This document shows, one piece after another, positions 54,962-64,000 of a stretch of DNA of 64,000 bases. This stretch comes from an uncultured Olsenella sp. (GTDB lineage: Bacteria > Actinomycetota > Coriobacteriia > Coriobacteriales > Atopobiaceae), in the NCBI GenBank assembly GCA_900314495.1, contig OMVJ01000007.1, forward strand, positions 1 to 64,000, written 5' to 3'. Below the pieces are notes generated by a model that was not told the origin of the DNA, searched no databases, and was given only the letters and a program-made list of their open reading frames with translations. How positions within the stretch are numbered: position 1 is the first letter of the stretch; each line of letters begins with the position of its first letter. A program made the position numbers and the translations under genes.

Positions 54962-57136
54962 CTACTCCTTGGAGACGGCTTCCAGCACGACGCTTGCGGA
55001 TCTTCCGCGCGACACGGCAACAATCATGAGGTTCGAGATGGCCAGCAGTGCCACACCAACAAGCACGCCCACCTTGCTGGCAAAGAGGGCGCACACGCCA
55101 ACGCCCAGGAGCGCGGTAACGGTCACGAAGAGGATCTCCCTTCGGTAGAGTTCCCACGTCCCAAAGCCCAGGACGTACTTCACGGCAATCTCCCGCGCAC
55201 TCACCCGGTTGACCACGCCCACAAGGCACGCGACCAGAGCGCAGACGGTGACCACCAAGACGGCAAGGACTGCCGAGAAGAGCGCGAAGAGCTCCTTCAG
55301 GGTCTTCTGCAGGCCGTCGATGTAGTTCCCAACCGTGGTGAATCGTGCACTGACCGAGCCGTCGAGGGCAGCCCCGCCGTCGGCGTCGAGCAGCCTCGAC
55401 GCCGCGCGCTCGTCAAGCTTCACGTACGCGTTCTCCAGGCCAGAGGCCACAAGGCTCTCGGACTCGAAGGGCACCATGTTGTTCGCCGTGACTACCGCTA
55501 TGACAAACCCGTTCGCCGTGACCGGGGCAGAGGCGTCGGTACCCCACGTGAAGAGCTCCCCGGAAGCGTCGTAGGAAACGAACTCGTACTCGGGGTTCTC
55601 CATGAAGGGGGTAACGATGTTGGAGTCGTAGGGCCTTCGTGCGGCAACGAGGAGAGTCTTCATTTGGTCAGTCTCGTTCGCGCTCAGAGTGTCCGGCAGC
55701 AGGTAGACGCGGACGCCACGCTCGGCCCTCTCCACAACGCCTGCGGGCACGTCCACCCCCATCCGCTCAAGATAGGAGGGCGATGCGGCCAGGTACCAGA
55801 AGGGCGTCAGCCTAGTACCCGTCCCTCCGTACGCCTGTATGGTCGATTCCCCAAAGCGGTTGGCGTTTGCCAGGTACACGCCATCGTCGTGCTCGTGGTC
55901 CGCATACCACGAGTACATATCCTCGCTATATTCCATGGGGTTGCCACCGAACTGGGCGCCGCCAAGCTCGAAGTCCCTCAGCACGTACCACCCCTCGTAT
56001 TCCCGCCATGCCAAGCGCGTACGGGCAAGGTCCGCATACATGGAGAGGGGCTGGTCAATGTAGAGGCAACCGCCAAAGATGGCAACCAAGCAAAACAGGT
56101 AGACCACGACGGTCAAGCCGTAGAATCCCCGCCGAGAGTACCGCCCGTGCATGGCCGCGACCGGCCTTACCGAGACAAGCGGGATGGCCGCGACCGCCGC
56201 GGAGAGGAGCGTTAAAACAAGCGCGGGCACAACTGCAGCAAGCGCAAACCCCAGGAATGCGAGATTGATCGCGAATCCGTCCAGAATGGCAAGCGCGCCC
56301 AGCACTCCCAGCGGAATGAGAACAAGGGACTTGTGGACCTGTGGGAAAAGCAGCTGGCGCGCAAAGTCGAGCTTGCTCCATCCCAGCATGAGGTGCACCC
56401 CCAGCGTCTTGAGCTCCAGCAGCGAGCGCGTCACCATGAGCAGGCAGAGCACGAGCGAAAGGAGCGCGAACGCCCCCGCGCTGTACAGGTAAATCAGGCC
56501 GAACTCCGAGGCGGAGCCAGACATCTTGGTAGTCAGCGTGTCCGGGGTGACTCCAAGGGCAGACGAAAGGTCATCCACAAGCGCTTCGAAATCGTCGTCC
56601 CCCATGTTTGGAAATGCACAGGCATCCCCGAGGTCACTTCCAGAGCCCATCTTTTGCACGCGGAAATACAAGCCAGACCGAACGCTGGGCAGGTCGGACA
56701 CCCGCGAGAAGGCGTCGTTTCCATACCCGGCATAGCCGTCTGGCCCCCAAGAGCTCACGCCCCTTATGAGAGCATCGTCGATCACGGTGGTCCCAAGAAT
56801 GACCAGCGGATTGACAGGAAGATGGACAGCCTGTTCCTCGTAGGCCGCAGGCGAGAGAACGCTAAACGTGTAGAGGGTCGCGCCAGACCTCAGGACCTCA
56901 CTGTCTTGGCCAATTACGCCGATGCCCTTTTTGTTCGCTAACGACTCGAGCTCAGAGGCAAGGCCGTCCCTCTGCGCATCGGTCAGCTGCGAGGTATAGA
57001 TTGTCGGATAACCTGCAAGCCAGTTGCCTACCTGCCGAGCAGCGAGGCCTTCAAAGACCCCCTTGGTGCAGACAATTGACGTGACGCCCAAGAGCGCAAT
57101 CAGCAGCAGACTAGCAGTGGACCAAGCCTTCTTCAT
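54962..57136 (-). CDS. Large ABC permease, bacteriocin-associated (DUF1430-like)
   Basis: 724 aa. An N-terminal membrane anchor is followed by a 200-residue outer domain, a block of membrane segments (about 215-365), a second outer domain and a C-terminal block of three or four segments (about 625-715). Layout and the partner ATPase resemble the bacteriocin-associated integral membrane (putative immunity) family. It is less GC-biased than its neighbours in places. No small peptide gene of the lactococcin 972 type is seen upstream. It could instead be a peptide-resistance exporter. Confidence 0.75.
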   Translation of the reverse strand: MKKAWSTASLLLIALLGVTSIVCTKGVFEGLAARQVGNWLAGYPTIYTSQLTDAQRDGLASELESLANKKGIGVIGQDSEVLRSGATLYTFSVLSPAAYEEQAVHLPVNPLVILGTTVIDDALIRGVSSWGPDGYAGYGNDAFSRVSDLPSVRSGLYFRVQKMGSGSDLGDACAFPNMGDDDFEALVDDLSSALGVTPDTLTTKMSGSASEFGLIYLYSAGAFALLSLVLCLLMVTRSLLELKTLGVHLMLGWSKLDFARQLLFPQVHKSLVLIPLGVLGALAILDGFAINLAFLGFALAAVVPALVLTLLSAAVAAIPLVSVRPVAAMHGRYSRRGFYGLTVVVYLFCLVAIFGGCLYIDQPLSMYADLARTRLAWREYEGWYVLRDFELGGAQFGGNPMEYSEDMYSWYADHEHDDGVYLANANRFGESTIQAYGGTGTRLTPFWYLAASPSYLERMGVDVPAGVVERAERGVRVYLLPDTLSANETDQMKTLLVAARRPYDSNIVTPFMENPEYEFVSYDASGELFTWGTDASAPVTANGFVIAVVTANNMVPFESESLVASGLENAYVKLDERAASRLLDADGGAALDGSVSARFTTVGNYIDGLQKTLKELFALFSAVLAVLVVTVCALVACLVGVVNRVSAREIAVKYVLGFGTWELYRREILFVTVTALLGVGVCALFASKVGVLVGVALLAISNLMIVAVSRGRSASVVLEAVSKE

Positions 57137-57214
57137 GGGGCACCGCCATAGATGGTCATTACTTACACAGTCGAGCGGTTACCCATGCACATTACCAGAA
57201 CCCCAAAGCGCGCC

Positions 57215-57405
57215 GCGCGAGCCCTTCGCAGACGGAAACAACCCACGAAGAGGCCCCCTGGGCTTGGTCCTTGCGAATGCGAGCGCGCAAGCGCGAGCCC
57301 TTCGCAGCCAGGTCCACCACCCACAGAGAGGCCCCCTGGGCTTGGTTCTGGCGAATGCGAGCGCGCAGCGCGAGCCCTGAGCCAAGAACCAAGCCCAAGG
57401 GGCCT
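57215..57405. repeat. Tandem 76-bp repeats ending in an inverted copy
   Basis: The unit starting GCGCGAGCCCTTCGCAG occurs at 57215 and 57291 (period 76), and begins a third, degenerate time at 57368. Each unit contains GAGGCCCCCTGGGCTTGG. An inverted copy of that segment (57381-57405) pairs with 57329-57352 through 7 + 13 + 3 bp. This fills most of the 282-bp gap (57137-57418) between the FemAB-like gene and the ABC permease. The terminal hairpin may serve as terminator of the FemAB-like gene, but it lacks a T tract. No gene is supported here despite open frames in all directions. Confidence 0.8.
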
Positions 57406-57418
57406 CCCCTCTTTGTGG

Positions 57419-58426
57419 TTAGTGACCCAAAATCTTGGTGCGTGCCTTCTTCGCCGTAACGAGCAGCCCGTATCGGCCCTTGTTGACCACCAGGTCGCGG
57501 TCAGGCGCAACCTCGTGGACCTCCTTGGAGAACTTGCACTTGAACTCGTTCAGGCCCATGAGCGTGGGCGAGAAGTCGGAACCGATGCCCATCATGTCGT
57601 AGTCCGTGCAGCCAAGGTCGTGCAGCATGCAGCACTCCTCGTACACCAGCTTGTCCGTCACATGCATACGCATGGTGTTGCTGCGGGAGGCCGCGTAGTA
57701 GCGCACGGCACGCCCGCCAGAGATGGTGACGATGGACCACGTGACCACGGTGCCGTCCTCGGTGCGGCCGGCAAAGACGCGGCAGTGCTTCTCGCCTAGG
57801 ATGCGGATCATGTCCTCGTAGTCGGAGATGGGCGCTGGCACGAAGCCGTCGCGCTCGCCCGTCTCCACCATGATCTGGTAGTACTCCTGGAAGCTCTGGG
57901 CGGCACGCTCCGTCTCGTCCGCGCAGGTCACGGGGGACTCGCGCAGGGCCTTGCGCACGTCGCGGCGACCGCGGGTCTTCATGCGGGAGAGTATGTCCTC
58001 CGCGCCGCCGTTGAGGTCGATGATGACCGTCTGGTCGTAGGGTACGGTGGAAAGCGTGGGGCTGGTGCAGGCGACGTCGTTCTTGACCGCGATGCGGGCA
58101 AAGACCACCTTGCCGTCCCGCTTGTGGATGGCAGTTGCCAGGCCCTGCAGCAGCTCCTGCTCGCGCGCGGCGTCAGGCTGCTCCAGCCACATGGGGCCGT
58201 GTGCGGAGCGCAGGTAGTGGTAGCCGTGGGTCTCGTAGTCCAGGAAGGAGACGAAGCCCACAGTGGCGTTGCCGTCTGTGATGCGGAAGCAGCCCCAAGG
58301 GGTGCGGCCGGGAATGGTGGCCTCGTACTCCGCCCAGCAGGCGCGCTGCTCGATGGGGACGTAGCCAACCTCCGCCTCCGCAGCCGCCTCGAAGTCGCTG
58401 CGTGCGAGCTCCACAAGCTCAACCAT
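57419..58426 (-). CDS. FemAB-like peptidoglycan bridge aminoacyltransferase
   Basis: 335 aa of the FemX/FemAB double-GNAT family, which uses aminoacyl-tRNA to build peptide bridges on lipid II. Features seen: TPWGCFRITDGNATVGFVSFLDY, DQTVIIDLNGGAEDILSRMKTRGRRDVRKAL (the W/F-x-K-RRD-like motif), and the C-terminal YDMMGIGSDFSPTLMGLNEFKCKF. ATG 58426 has AAGGG 8 nt upstream; a CTGCGA/TCGCAG hairpin (58445-58461) lies in the leader. Added amino acid unknown. Confidence 0.88.
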   Translation of the reverse strand: MVELVELARSDFEAAAEAEVGYVPIEQRACWAEYEATIPGRTPWGCFRITDGNATVGFVSFLDYETHGYHYLRSAHGPMWLEQPDAAREQELLQGLATAIHKRDGKVVFARIAVKNDVACTSPTLSTVPYDQTVIIDLNGGAEDILSRMKTRGRRDVRKALRESPVTCADETERAAQSFQEYYQIMVETGERDGFVPAPISDYEDMIRILGEKHCRVFAGRTEDGTVVTWSIVTISGGRAVRYYAASRSNTMRMHVTDKLVYEECCMLHDLGCTDYDMMGIGSDFSPTLMGLNEFKCKFSKEVHEVAPDRDLVVNKGRYGLLVTAKKARTKILGH

Positions 58427-58644
58427 ATGAAATCCCTTTCGTCGCTGCGAGCGCCTCGCAGAAGAAATCGCTTTGCCTGACCATTTTGCTGCACGCCAGC
58501 CCCGGGGTGGCAAACATCACCGAAAGGCCATTCGGCATGTCGCGCACGGTTTGTCAGCTGCCAGTAAGCCGCATCAACACTTTCAGATAACATAAGGCCA
58601 CAAGACTGAAATACGGAAGAAAAGTTGCACGTCCATACTTCACG

Positions 58645-58679
58645 TTGTGCAGTGTTGTGCACATCCTGAGGCATTGTGC
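58645..58679. promoter_or_regulatory. TTGTGC repeats and dyad before the amino acid importer
   Basis: TTGTGC occurs three times (58645, 58655, 58674). The first two form a dyad GTGCA-N6-TGCAC (58647-58662), 54 nt before the importer ATG. A TTGCAC at 58625-58630 could be a -35. This is the most repeat-rich part of the 289-bp divergent region 58427-58715; no strong promoter was found elsewhere in it. Confidence 0.35.
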
Positions 58680-58715
58680 GGTCTACACAAGGCCACCTAC
58701 CAGAAGAGGAGTGAC

Positions 58716-60191
58716 ATGAAAAGAACGAAGGAAGGTTCATCCACCCGTCGGTGCGGCGGGCTCATGGGCGTCATCGCCGCCCTGATGGCAGTGCTCATGC
58801 TGCTGCCCACGCCAGCTCTGGCCGACGCCAGCGCGGTCCAGGGCAAGACCTACGTCATCGCCACGGACACAACGTTCGCGCCGTTCGAGTACCGTGACGG
58901 CGGCGACCTTGTCGGCATCGACATGGATCTTATCCGCGCCATTGCCGAGGAGGAGGGCTTCTCCGTTGAGATTCAGTCCCTCGGCTTCAACGCGGCACTC
59001 CAGGCCGTCAGCTCCGGCACCGCGGACATGGCAATCGCCGGCGCCTCCATCACGGACGAGCGCAAGCAGATGTACGACTTCTCCGACCCCTACTTCGACT
59101 CCGGCGTTGTCATGGCCGTTCCCAAGAGCTCCGACGTCGAGACGTATGACGACCTGAGCGGCAAGACCGTCACCGTGAAGACGGGCGCCGTTGGCGAAGA
59201 GGTGGCCAAGTCCATGGCCGACCAGTACGGCTTCAGCATCTACTCCGTTGACCAGGCGTCCACCATGTACCAGGTACTTGCCTCCAACAACGCCCAGGCG
59301 GTCTTCGACGACTACCCGGTCATCGCCTACGGCATCACCCAGGGCCAGGACCTGAAGATCGTCGGCGACAAGCAGGCGGGCAACAGCTATGGTGCCCTGG
59401 TTGCCAAGGGTCAGAACCAGGACCTGCTGGAGGCCTTCAACGAGGGCCTGGCCAAGCTGCAGGCCAGCGGCAAGTACGACGAGATACTCCAAAAGTACTT
59501 GGGTGACGCGGCAGAGTCCGGCTCCACCGCAGCGGAAGTCGACACCTCCTTCTTCGGCCTGGTGAAGACCTCCCTGCCCGCCCTCTTGCTCGGCCTCAAG
59601 AACACGGTCCTCATCACCCTCATTTCCTTCGCGTTTGCGCTGGTCATCGGCATCATCCTGGGCCTCTTCCGCGTCTCCCCCGCCCCCGTGCTGCAGTGGA
59701 TTGCCAAGATCTTCGTCTGGCTCTTCCGCGGCACGCCGATCCTTGTTTGGGCCTTCTTCTTCTACTTTGGCATCCCGCAGCTGACTGGCCACCCCATCAA
59801 CATTTGGGTCGCCGGCGTGCTCACGCTCTGCCTCAACTCTGGTGCCTACATCACGGAGATCGTTCGCGGCGCCATCGAGGCGGTGGACCCCGGCCAGATG
59901 GAGGCCTCCCGCTCCCTGGGTGCCCCCTACGGCCTGACCATGCGCAAGGTCATCCTTCCGCAGGCCGTGCAGATTGCCGTCCCCTCGGTCATCAACCAGC
60001 TCATCATCATGGTCAAGGACTCGTCCCTGCTGCTTGCCATCGGCTTCGCGGAGCTCCTCTACCAGGCCCAGCAGATCTACGCCGCAAACTTCCGCGTCAC
60101 GGAGACGCTCATCATTGTTGCGGCCATCTACCTTGTTGCCATCTCCATCCTGACCTGGCTCGCCAACATGGCTTCTAGGAGGCTGAAGTAA
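58716..60191 (+). CDS. Polar amino acid ABC importer, fused binding protein and permease
   Basis: 491 aa. A Sec signal peptide (about 1-37, ending ALADA) is followed by a type II substrate-binding domain (about 45-265; [36 protein letters not shown]) and a His/Glu/Gln-type permease domain (about 285-490; EAA loop [20 protein letters not shown]). Architecture matches GlnP-type glutamine/glutamate importers. It works with the ATPase encoded 1 nt downstream. Exact substrate (Gln, Glu, Arg, His) cannot be fixed. Confidence 0.92.
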   Translation: MKRTKEGSSTRRCGGLMGVIAALMAVLMLLPTPALADASAVQGKTYVIATDTTFAPFEYRDGGDLVGIDMDLIRAIAEEEGFSVEIQSLGFNAALQAVSSGTADMAIAGASITDERKQMYDFSDPYFDSGVVMAVPKSSDVETYDDLSGKTVTVKTGAVGEEVAKSMADQYGFSIYSVDQASTMYQVLASNNAQAVFDDYPVIAYGITQGQDLKIVGDKQAGNSYGALVAKGQNQDLLEAFNEGLAKLQASGKYDEILQKYLGDAAESGSTAAEVDTSFFGLVKTSLPALLLGLKNTVLITLISFAFALVIGIILGLFRVSPAPVLQWIAKIFVWLFRGTPILVWAFFFYFGIPQLTGHPINIWVAGVLTLCLNSGAYITEIVRGAIEAVDPGQMEASRSLGAPYGLTMRKVILPQAVQIAVPSVINQLIIMVKDSSLLLAIGFAELLYQAQQIYAANFRVTETLIIVAAIYLVAISILTWLANMASRRLK

Positions 60192-60192
60192 C

Positions 60193-60954
<762 letters not shown>

Positions 60955-61005
60955 AGCACGGCGCGACGAGCCGTCTTCCGCCGCCAGTGGCGGTGCGCAA
61001 GAATA

Positions 61006-61126
61006 CTCGCTACCCCACAACCGACCGCGTTCGGTTGTGGGGTATTTTCATGCGCCACGCTTTACCTGCGGAAACACCAGATTTTCTCGCTACCCCACAA
61101 CCGAAAGGCGCCGGTTGTGGGGTAGC
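61006..61126. repeat. Duplicated long hairpins downstream of the importer
   Basis: CTCGCTACCCCACAACCGA occurs twice (61006-61024, 61086-61104), each time followed by its inverse. Hairpin 1 has a perfect 14-bp stem (61011-61024/61031-61044), a 6-nt loop and TTTTC. Hairpin 2 has a perfect 15-bp stem (61089-61103/61112-61126) and an 8-nt loop. They lie between convergent genes; hairpin 1 is a good plus-strand terminator. The conserved arms and variable loops suggest a copied element. Confidence 0.85.
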
Positions 61127-61151
61127 GGCTTCGCCATTCAAGGCCGCAAGC

Positions 61152-61349
61152 TCACCGGTACCGCTCCGCCACGGTCTGCATCTCCTCGGCACCGTCAATG
61201 TAGTCCTTGAAGGCCAACATGGGGTCCTTGCCGTGGAAGATCCTGCACAGGCCGCACATGTCGCAGTCAGAGATGCAGTGGTACTTGGAATCCACGTATG
61301 CGGCGCGCTCCTCCCGCGTGGAGTTTGCGATACTTGGCGCCTGGATCAT
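61152..61349 (-). CDS. Small Cys-rich protein
   Basis: 65 aa. Cys25, 29, 32 and 35 (CISDCDMCGLC) could bind an Fe-S cluster or zinc. The rest is charged and soluble. ATG 61349 has AAGGAG 8 nt upstream, so it looks like a real gene. No family recognised. Divergent from the EamA permease across a 139-bp gap in which no clear promoter was found. Confidence 0.72.
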   Translation of the reverse strand: MIQAPSIANSTREERAAYVDSKYHCISDCDMCGLCRIFHGKDPMLAFKDYIDGAEEMQTVAERYR

Positions 61350-61488
61350 GATGATTTCTCCTTGTGTTGAGAGTCTTCTTCGTTTTGCCAACTCTTGACC
61401 CAGTATTCCCCTTCTCGCGCTGGGAAACACCCTCACCACGCTAGACTGTTGCACGTTTGCCCACGCCAAACAAAGGGGAGTCAGGTTC

Positions 61489-62436
61489 ATGAGCGCGTTC
61501 GCACGAGGTGTCATCATCACCCTACTGGGTGCCAGCATGTGGGGTTTCTCCGGCTCGTGCTCACAGTACCTGTTTGCGAACACGGACATAACGTCGCTCT
61601 TCCTCACCACCGCACGCATGCTCTGCTCTGGCCTGCTCTTCCTGGCATTCCTTCTGTGGCGGCGGCGCGATGACGTGCGCGGCATCCTGTCGGACCCAGA
61701 ATGGCGCCGCCAGCTGCTAATCTTTGGTTGCCTGGGGCTCTTCCTCTGCCAGTTCACCTACGTGGTGCTGGTGAGCTACACCAATGCCGGCACGGCGACG
61801 GTCCTGCAGAGCTTCAACGTGGTCTTCTGTCTCATCATCACCTGCGTGCAGGAGCGGCGGCCCCCACGCCTGCACGAGCTTGCGGCCATAGCCCTCGCGC
61901 TCGTGGCCACGGTGCTCATTGCTACCAAGGGCAACCTGACCAGCCTGAGCCTTCCCGTGGAGGGCCTGGTCTGGGGCCTCTTCAACGCGCTCTCGTGCGC
62001 CCTGTACATCACCTACCCCAAGCGGCTCTTCGCCCGCTGGGGCAGCCTGCCCGTCACCGGGTTGGGTATGCTCTTCGGCGGAATCACGGCGCTGGCGGTC
62101 TCTGTCGCGTCCAGCGGGCTCGCGCTTGCCACCTCCGGAACCATCGGCCAGCTCGTGTCGTTCCCGGCGCTGGACGCCCCGGCAGTGGGAGTTCTGCTCA
62201 TCGTGATCCTGGTGGGCACATTCGGTGCCTTCGGCCTATACCTGCACGGCGTTTCCGTGGTGGGCGGCGTCAAGGGCAGCCTGCTGGGCACCATGGAGCC
62301 CGTCTCCGCCATGGTGTTCTCCTCCCTGTGGCTGCGCACCAACTTCGTTTGGGCGGACTGGGTGGCTCTCTTCCTCATGATAGGCACCGTCTTCTTGGTG
62401 TCTTTGCAGGGAGGCAAGGGGCAGCGGCAGGGCTAG
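61489..62436 (+). CDS. EamA/DMT-family permease
   Basis: 315 aa with ten membrane segments in two EamA halves (GASMWGFSGSCSQYL, NAGTATVLQSFNVVF; ALSCALYITYPKRL, GTMEPVSAMVFSSLWL). Family members export or import metabolites such as amino acids; substrate unknown. ATG 61489 has GGGGAG 8 nt upstream. Confidence 0.93.
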   Translation: MSAFARGVIITLLGASMWGFSGSCSQYLFANTDITSLFLTTARMLCSGLLFLAFLLWRRRDDVRGILSDPEWRRQLLIFGCLGLFLCQFTYVVLVSYTNAGTATVLQSFNVVFCLIITCVQERRPPRLHELAAIALALVATVLIATKGNLTSLSLPVEGLVWGLFNALSCALYITYPKRLFARWGSLPVTGLGMLFGGITALAVSVASSGLALATSGTIGQLVSFPALDAPAVGVLLIVILVGTFGAFGLYLHGVSVVGGVKGSLLGTMEPVSAMVFSSLWLRTNFVWADWVALFLMIGTVFLVSLQGGKGQRQG

Positions 62437-62467
62437 CTGGGCCTCGCTACGCTTTCTGCACAAAGAA

Positions 62468-62507
62468 GGCGCCCGCAGCCCATCCGGCTGGATGCAACTG
62501 CGGGCGC
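62468..62507. terminator. Bidirectional terminator between EamA and ornithine carbamoyltransferase
   Basis: A perfect 11-bp stem GGCGCCCGCAG/CTGCGGGCGCC (62468-62478, 62497-62507) encloses an inner CATCC/GGATG stem. On the minus strand it is followed by TTCTTTGTG. It separates two convergent genes. Confidence 0.65.
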
Positions 62508-62596
62508 CAGACTATGGCACTTGCCGTCGGGTGGCGTGTCGGAAGGAAACGTCACCCCTTGACACGCCAATGAGTCACGAGAACCGTCCCTCTGAC

Positions 62597-63595
62597 TCAT
62601 TTCAGGGTGGCGTACATGACGGCCTTGATGGTGTGCAGGCGGTTCTCGGCCTCGTCGAAGACCTTGGAGGCCGGCGAGCGGAAGACCTCGTCCGAGACCT
62701 CCATCTCCTTCACACCGAACTTCTCGAACATCTGCAGGCCAACGGTGGTCTTGGTGTCGTGGAAGCTGGGCAAGCAGTGCAGGAAGATGGCGTCGGGCTC
62801 CGCCAGCATCATGAGCTGCTTGGTCACGCGATAAGGCGAGAGGATCTGAATGCGGTGCTCCCAGATCTCCGCCGGCTCGCCCATGGAGACCCAGATGTCC
62901 GTGTACAGGATGCTGGCACCGCGGGCGCCCTCCTCCGGGTCCTCCGTCAGCGTGATGGTGGAGCCGGTCTCCTCCGCCACCTTGCGGCACTGTGCCACCA
63001 GCTCCTCCGCAGGCATCTGCTCCTTGGGGCCACAGGCGCAGAAGTCCAGGCCCAGCTTGGCGCACACGACCATGAGGGAGTTGGCCACGTTGTTCTGGGC
63101 GTCGCCAAAGAAGGTGAGCTTGCGCCCCTTAAGGTTGTGCTTGCCAAAGACCTCCTGCGCGGTCAGGATGTCTGCCAGCATCTGCGTGGGGTGGAACTCC
63201 GTGGTGAGGCCGTTCCAAACGGGCACGCCGGAGTACCTGGCAAGCTCCTCCACCTTTTCCTGCGCAAAGCCGCGGTACTCTATGCCGTCGTACATGCGGC
63301 CCATGACGCGGGCGGTGTCCTCCATGGACTCCTTGGCGCCCATCTGGGAGGTGCCGGGGCCAATGTAGACGGCGCCCATGCCCAGGTCCATGGCACCAAC
63401 CTCGAAGGCGCTGCGGGTGCGCGTGGAGGTCTTCTCAAAGATGAGGGCCACGTTCTTGCCCTCCAGGTAGCGGTGCGGCACGCCCGCGCGCTTGAGGTGC
63501 TTGAAGTCCGCGGAAAGGTCCAGCAGGTAGTTGATCTCTTCCGGGGTGAAGTCCAGAAGCTTGAGGAAGCTGCGGCCGCTCAGGTTGACGCCCAT
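62597..63595 (-). CDS. arcB: Ornithine carbamoyltransferase (probably catabolic)
   Basis: 332 aa. Carbamoyl-phosphate site [35 protein letters not shown], and the ornithine/catalytic motif HCLPSFHD. With arcA in the window and no other arginine-synthesis gene, the catabolic citrulline phosphorolysis role is likely; length (332 aa) also fits ArcB. ArgF is the alternative name. ATG 63595 has AAAGGA upstream. Confidence 0.93.
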   Translation of the reverse strand: MGVNLSGRSFLKLLDFTPEEINYLLDLSADFKHLKRAGVPHRYLEGKNVALIFEKTSTRTRSAFEVGAMDLGMGAVYIGPGTSQMGAKESMEDTARVMGRMYDGIEYRGFAQEKVEELARYSGVPVWNGLTTEFHPTQMLADILTAQEVFGKHNLKGRKLTFFGDAQNNVANSLMVVCAKLGLDFCACGPKEQMPAEELVAQCRKVAEETGSTITLTEDPEEGARGASILYTDIWVSMGEPAEIWEHRIQILSPYRVTKQLMMLAEPDAIFLHCLPSFHDTKTTVGLQMFEKFGVKEMEVSDEVFRSPASKVFDEAENRLHTIKAVMYATLK

Positions 63596-63796
63596 GTGAA
63601 GTCCTTTCAGTCGAAGGTACATGAATTGTAGCCCGTACGGCACCGTCTGGCCACATGGCCCGGGCCGCGGCCCCAGCTTTTAACCCAACTCCTTACCCAC
63701 GCTTTCCACAACAAGCCGCCGTCACTGATACCATGGAACCATCTGAACGTTTCCGCCCAGTACTCGCGTATCGGCAAGGAATACCAAGGGGAGACT

Positions 63797-64000
63797 ATGA
63801 GCAAGAAGACCGAGAAGAACCGCAAGGAAGACGTGGACCAGAAGGAGGCCCCGGAGGCAGAGGCGCAGGCAGCCGCCGTCGCCGCAGAGCCCGCGGAGGA
63901 GCCAGAGCAGGAGGACAAGCCCAAGAAGGAGCGCGACTTCTCCTACACCCAGAACCGCGAGGTCAGCTGGCTGCAGTTCGACAACCGCATCCTGGACGAG
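63797..64000 (+). CDS. ppk1: Polyphosphate kinase 1, N-terminal fragment (cut by window edge)
   Basis: 68 codons visible. A 50-residue charged Ala/Glu/Lys-rich extension is followed by YTQNREVSWLQFDNRILDE, the start of the PPK1 N domain. The gene continues beyond base 64000. ATG 63797 has AAGGGGAG upstream. The 201-bp gap before it (63596-63796) contains a GC palindrome cluster (GGCCCGGGCCGCGGCCC near 63658) but no clear promoter. Confidence 0.85.
   Translation, partial: MSKKTEKNRKEDVDQKEAPEAEAQAAAVAAEPAEEPEQEDKPKKERDFSYTQNREVSWLQFDNRILDE

Noticed and set aside
54962-57136. Recently acquired island around the bacteriocin-type ABC pair
   Set aside because: Slightly weaker GC bias and flanking repeats are suggestive, but there is no integrase, transposase or attachment-site duplication to support it.
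57215-57405. CRISPR array
   Set aside because: Only two full 76-bp units with near-identical content throughout, no short repeat/unique spacer pattern, and no cas genes.
57152-57799. Plus-strand frame through the 76-bp repeats, giving a repetitive Pro/Gly/Glu-rich peptide
   Set aside because: It runs into the antisense of the FemAB-like gene, and the repeats are open in several frames on both strands. It has no ribosome site.

Overview
The window is 64 kb of GC-rich chromosomal DNA, and almost every base is accounted for by tightly packed genes. The gene families, high GC at third codon positions, use of TTG and GTG starts, one probable leaderless gene, and the combination of pyruvate phosphate dikinase, arginine deiminase, ornithine carbamoyltransferase and a peptidoglycan-bridge ligase point to a Gram-positive anaerobe of the Coriobacteriia, most likely an Olsenella/Atopobium relative. 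This taxonomic placement is inference. No prophage, insertion sequence or CRISPR array was seen. Long antisense open frames are a by-product of the GC content.

Layout. 1-8.6 kb, minus strand: ppdK (cut by the window edge), a half-length PPDK regulator, glyS, glyQ, lepB, trmD, rimM, khpA, rpsP. 8.9-12.2 kb, plus strand: an OmpR-type response regulator, its histidine kinase, and dinB. 12.2-25.3 kb, minus strand: rsfS, yqeK, nadD, proB, obgE, an ECF transporter (ecfT, a fused S-A-A protein, a TrpP-like S component) behind a trp-type leader peptide and attenuator, then rpmA, rplU, two radical-SAM-linked genes and a DUF697-like gene. 25.4-34.5 kb, minus strand: cell-shape genes rodA, mrdA (PBP2), mreD, mreC, mreB, then a TPR membrane protein, a cyclophilin and a zinc-ribbon membrane protein. 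34.6-40.1 kb, minus strand: aconitase, a P-type ATPase, a small hypothetical gene and tRNA-Arg(CCG).

40.3-49.4 kb, plus strand: a complete aromatic amino acid cluster, aroF-tyrA-aroB-aroA-aroC-pheA-aroE/aroK fusion. After a 204-bp gap comes an unusual gene that joins a PTS EIIB domain to type II dehydroquinase (aroQ). All seven shikimate steps plus the Tyr and Phe branches are present. No trp biosynthesis gene is in the window. 49.5-64 kb is mixed: an unknown Cys-rich protein, 5-formyltetrahydrofolate cyclo-ligase, a YgjP-like metallopeptidase, trpS, arcA, a two-gene ABC system resembling bacteriocin-associated exporters, a FemAB-like ligase, a polar amino acid ABC importer with fused binding protein and permease, a 65-aa Cys-rich protein, an EamA permease, ornithine carbamoyltransferase and the start of ppk1.

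The strongest unusual signals concern aromatic amino acids. (1) The ECF transporter is preceded by a 26-residue leader peptide with three consecutive Trp codons and a textbook terminator, which identifies it as a tryptophan-regulated and probably tryptophan-importing system. (2) None of its three proteins contains a single tryptophan. (3) An S-component-like domain is fused to a double ATPase while a second, free S component lies just upstream. (4) The aro operon has its own terminator-bearing leader and paired 17-bp repeats. (5) The EIIB-AroQ fusion may couple sugar-PTS phosphorylation state to the third step of the shikimate pathway.
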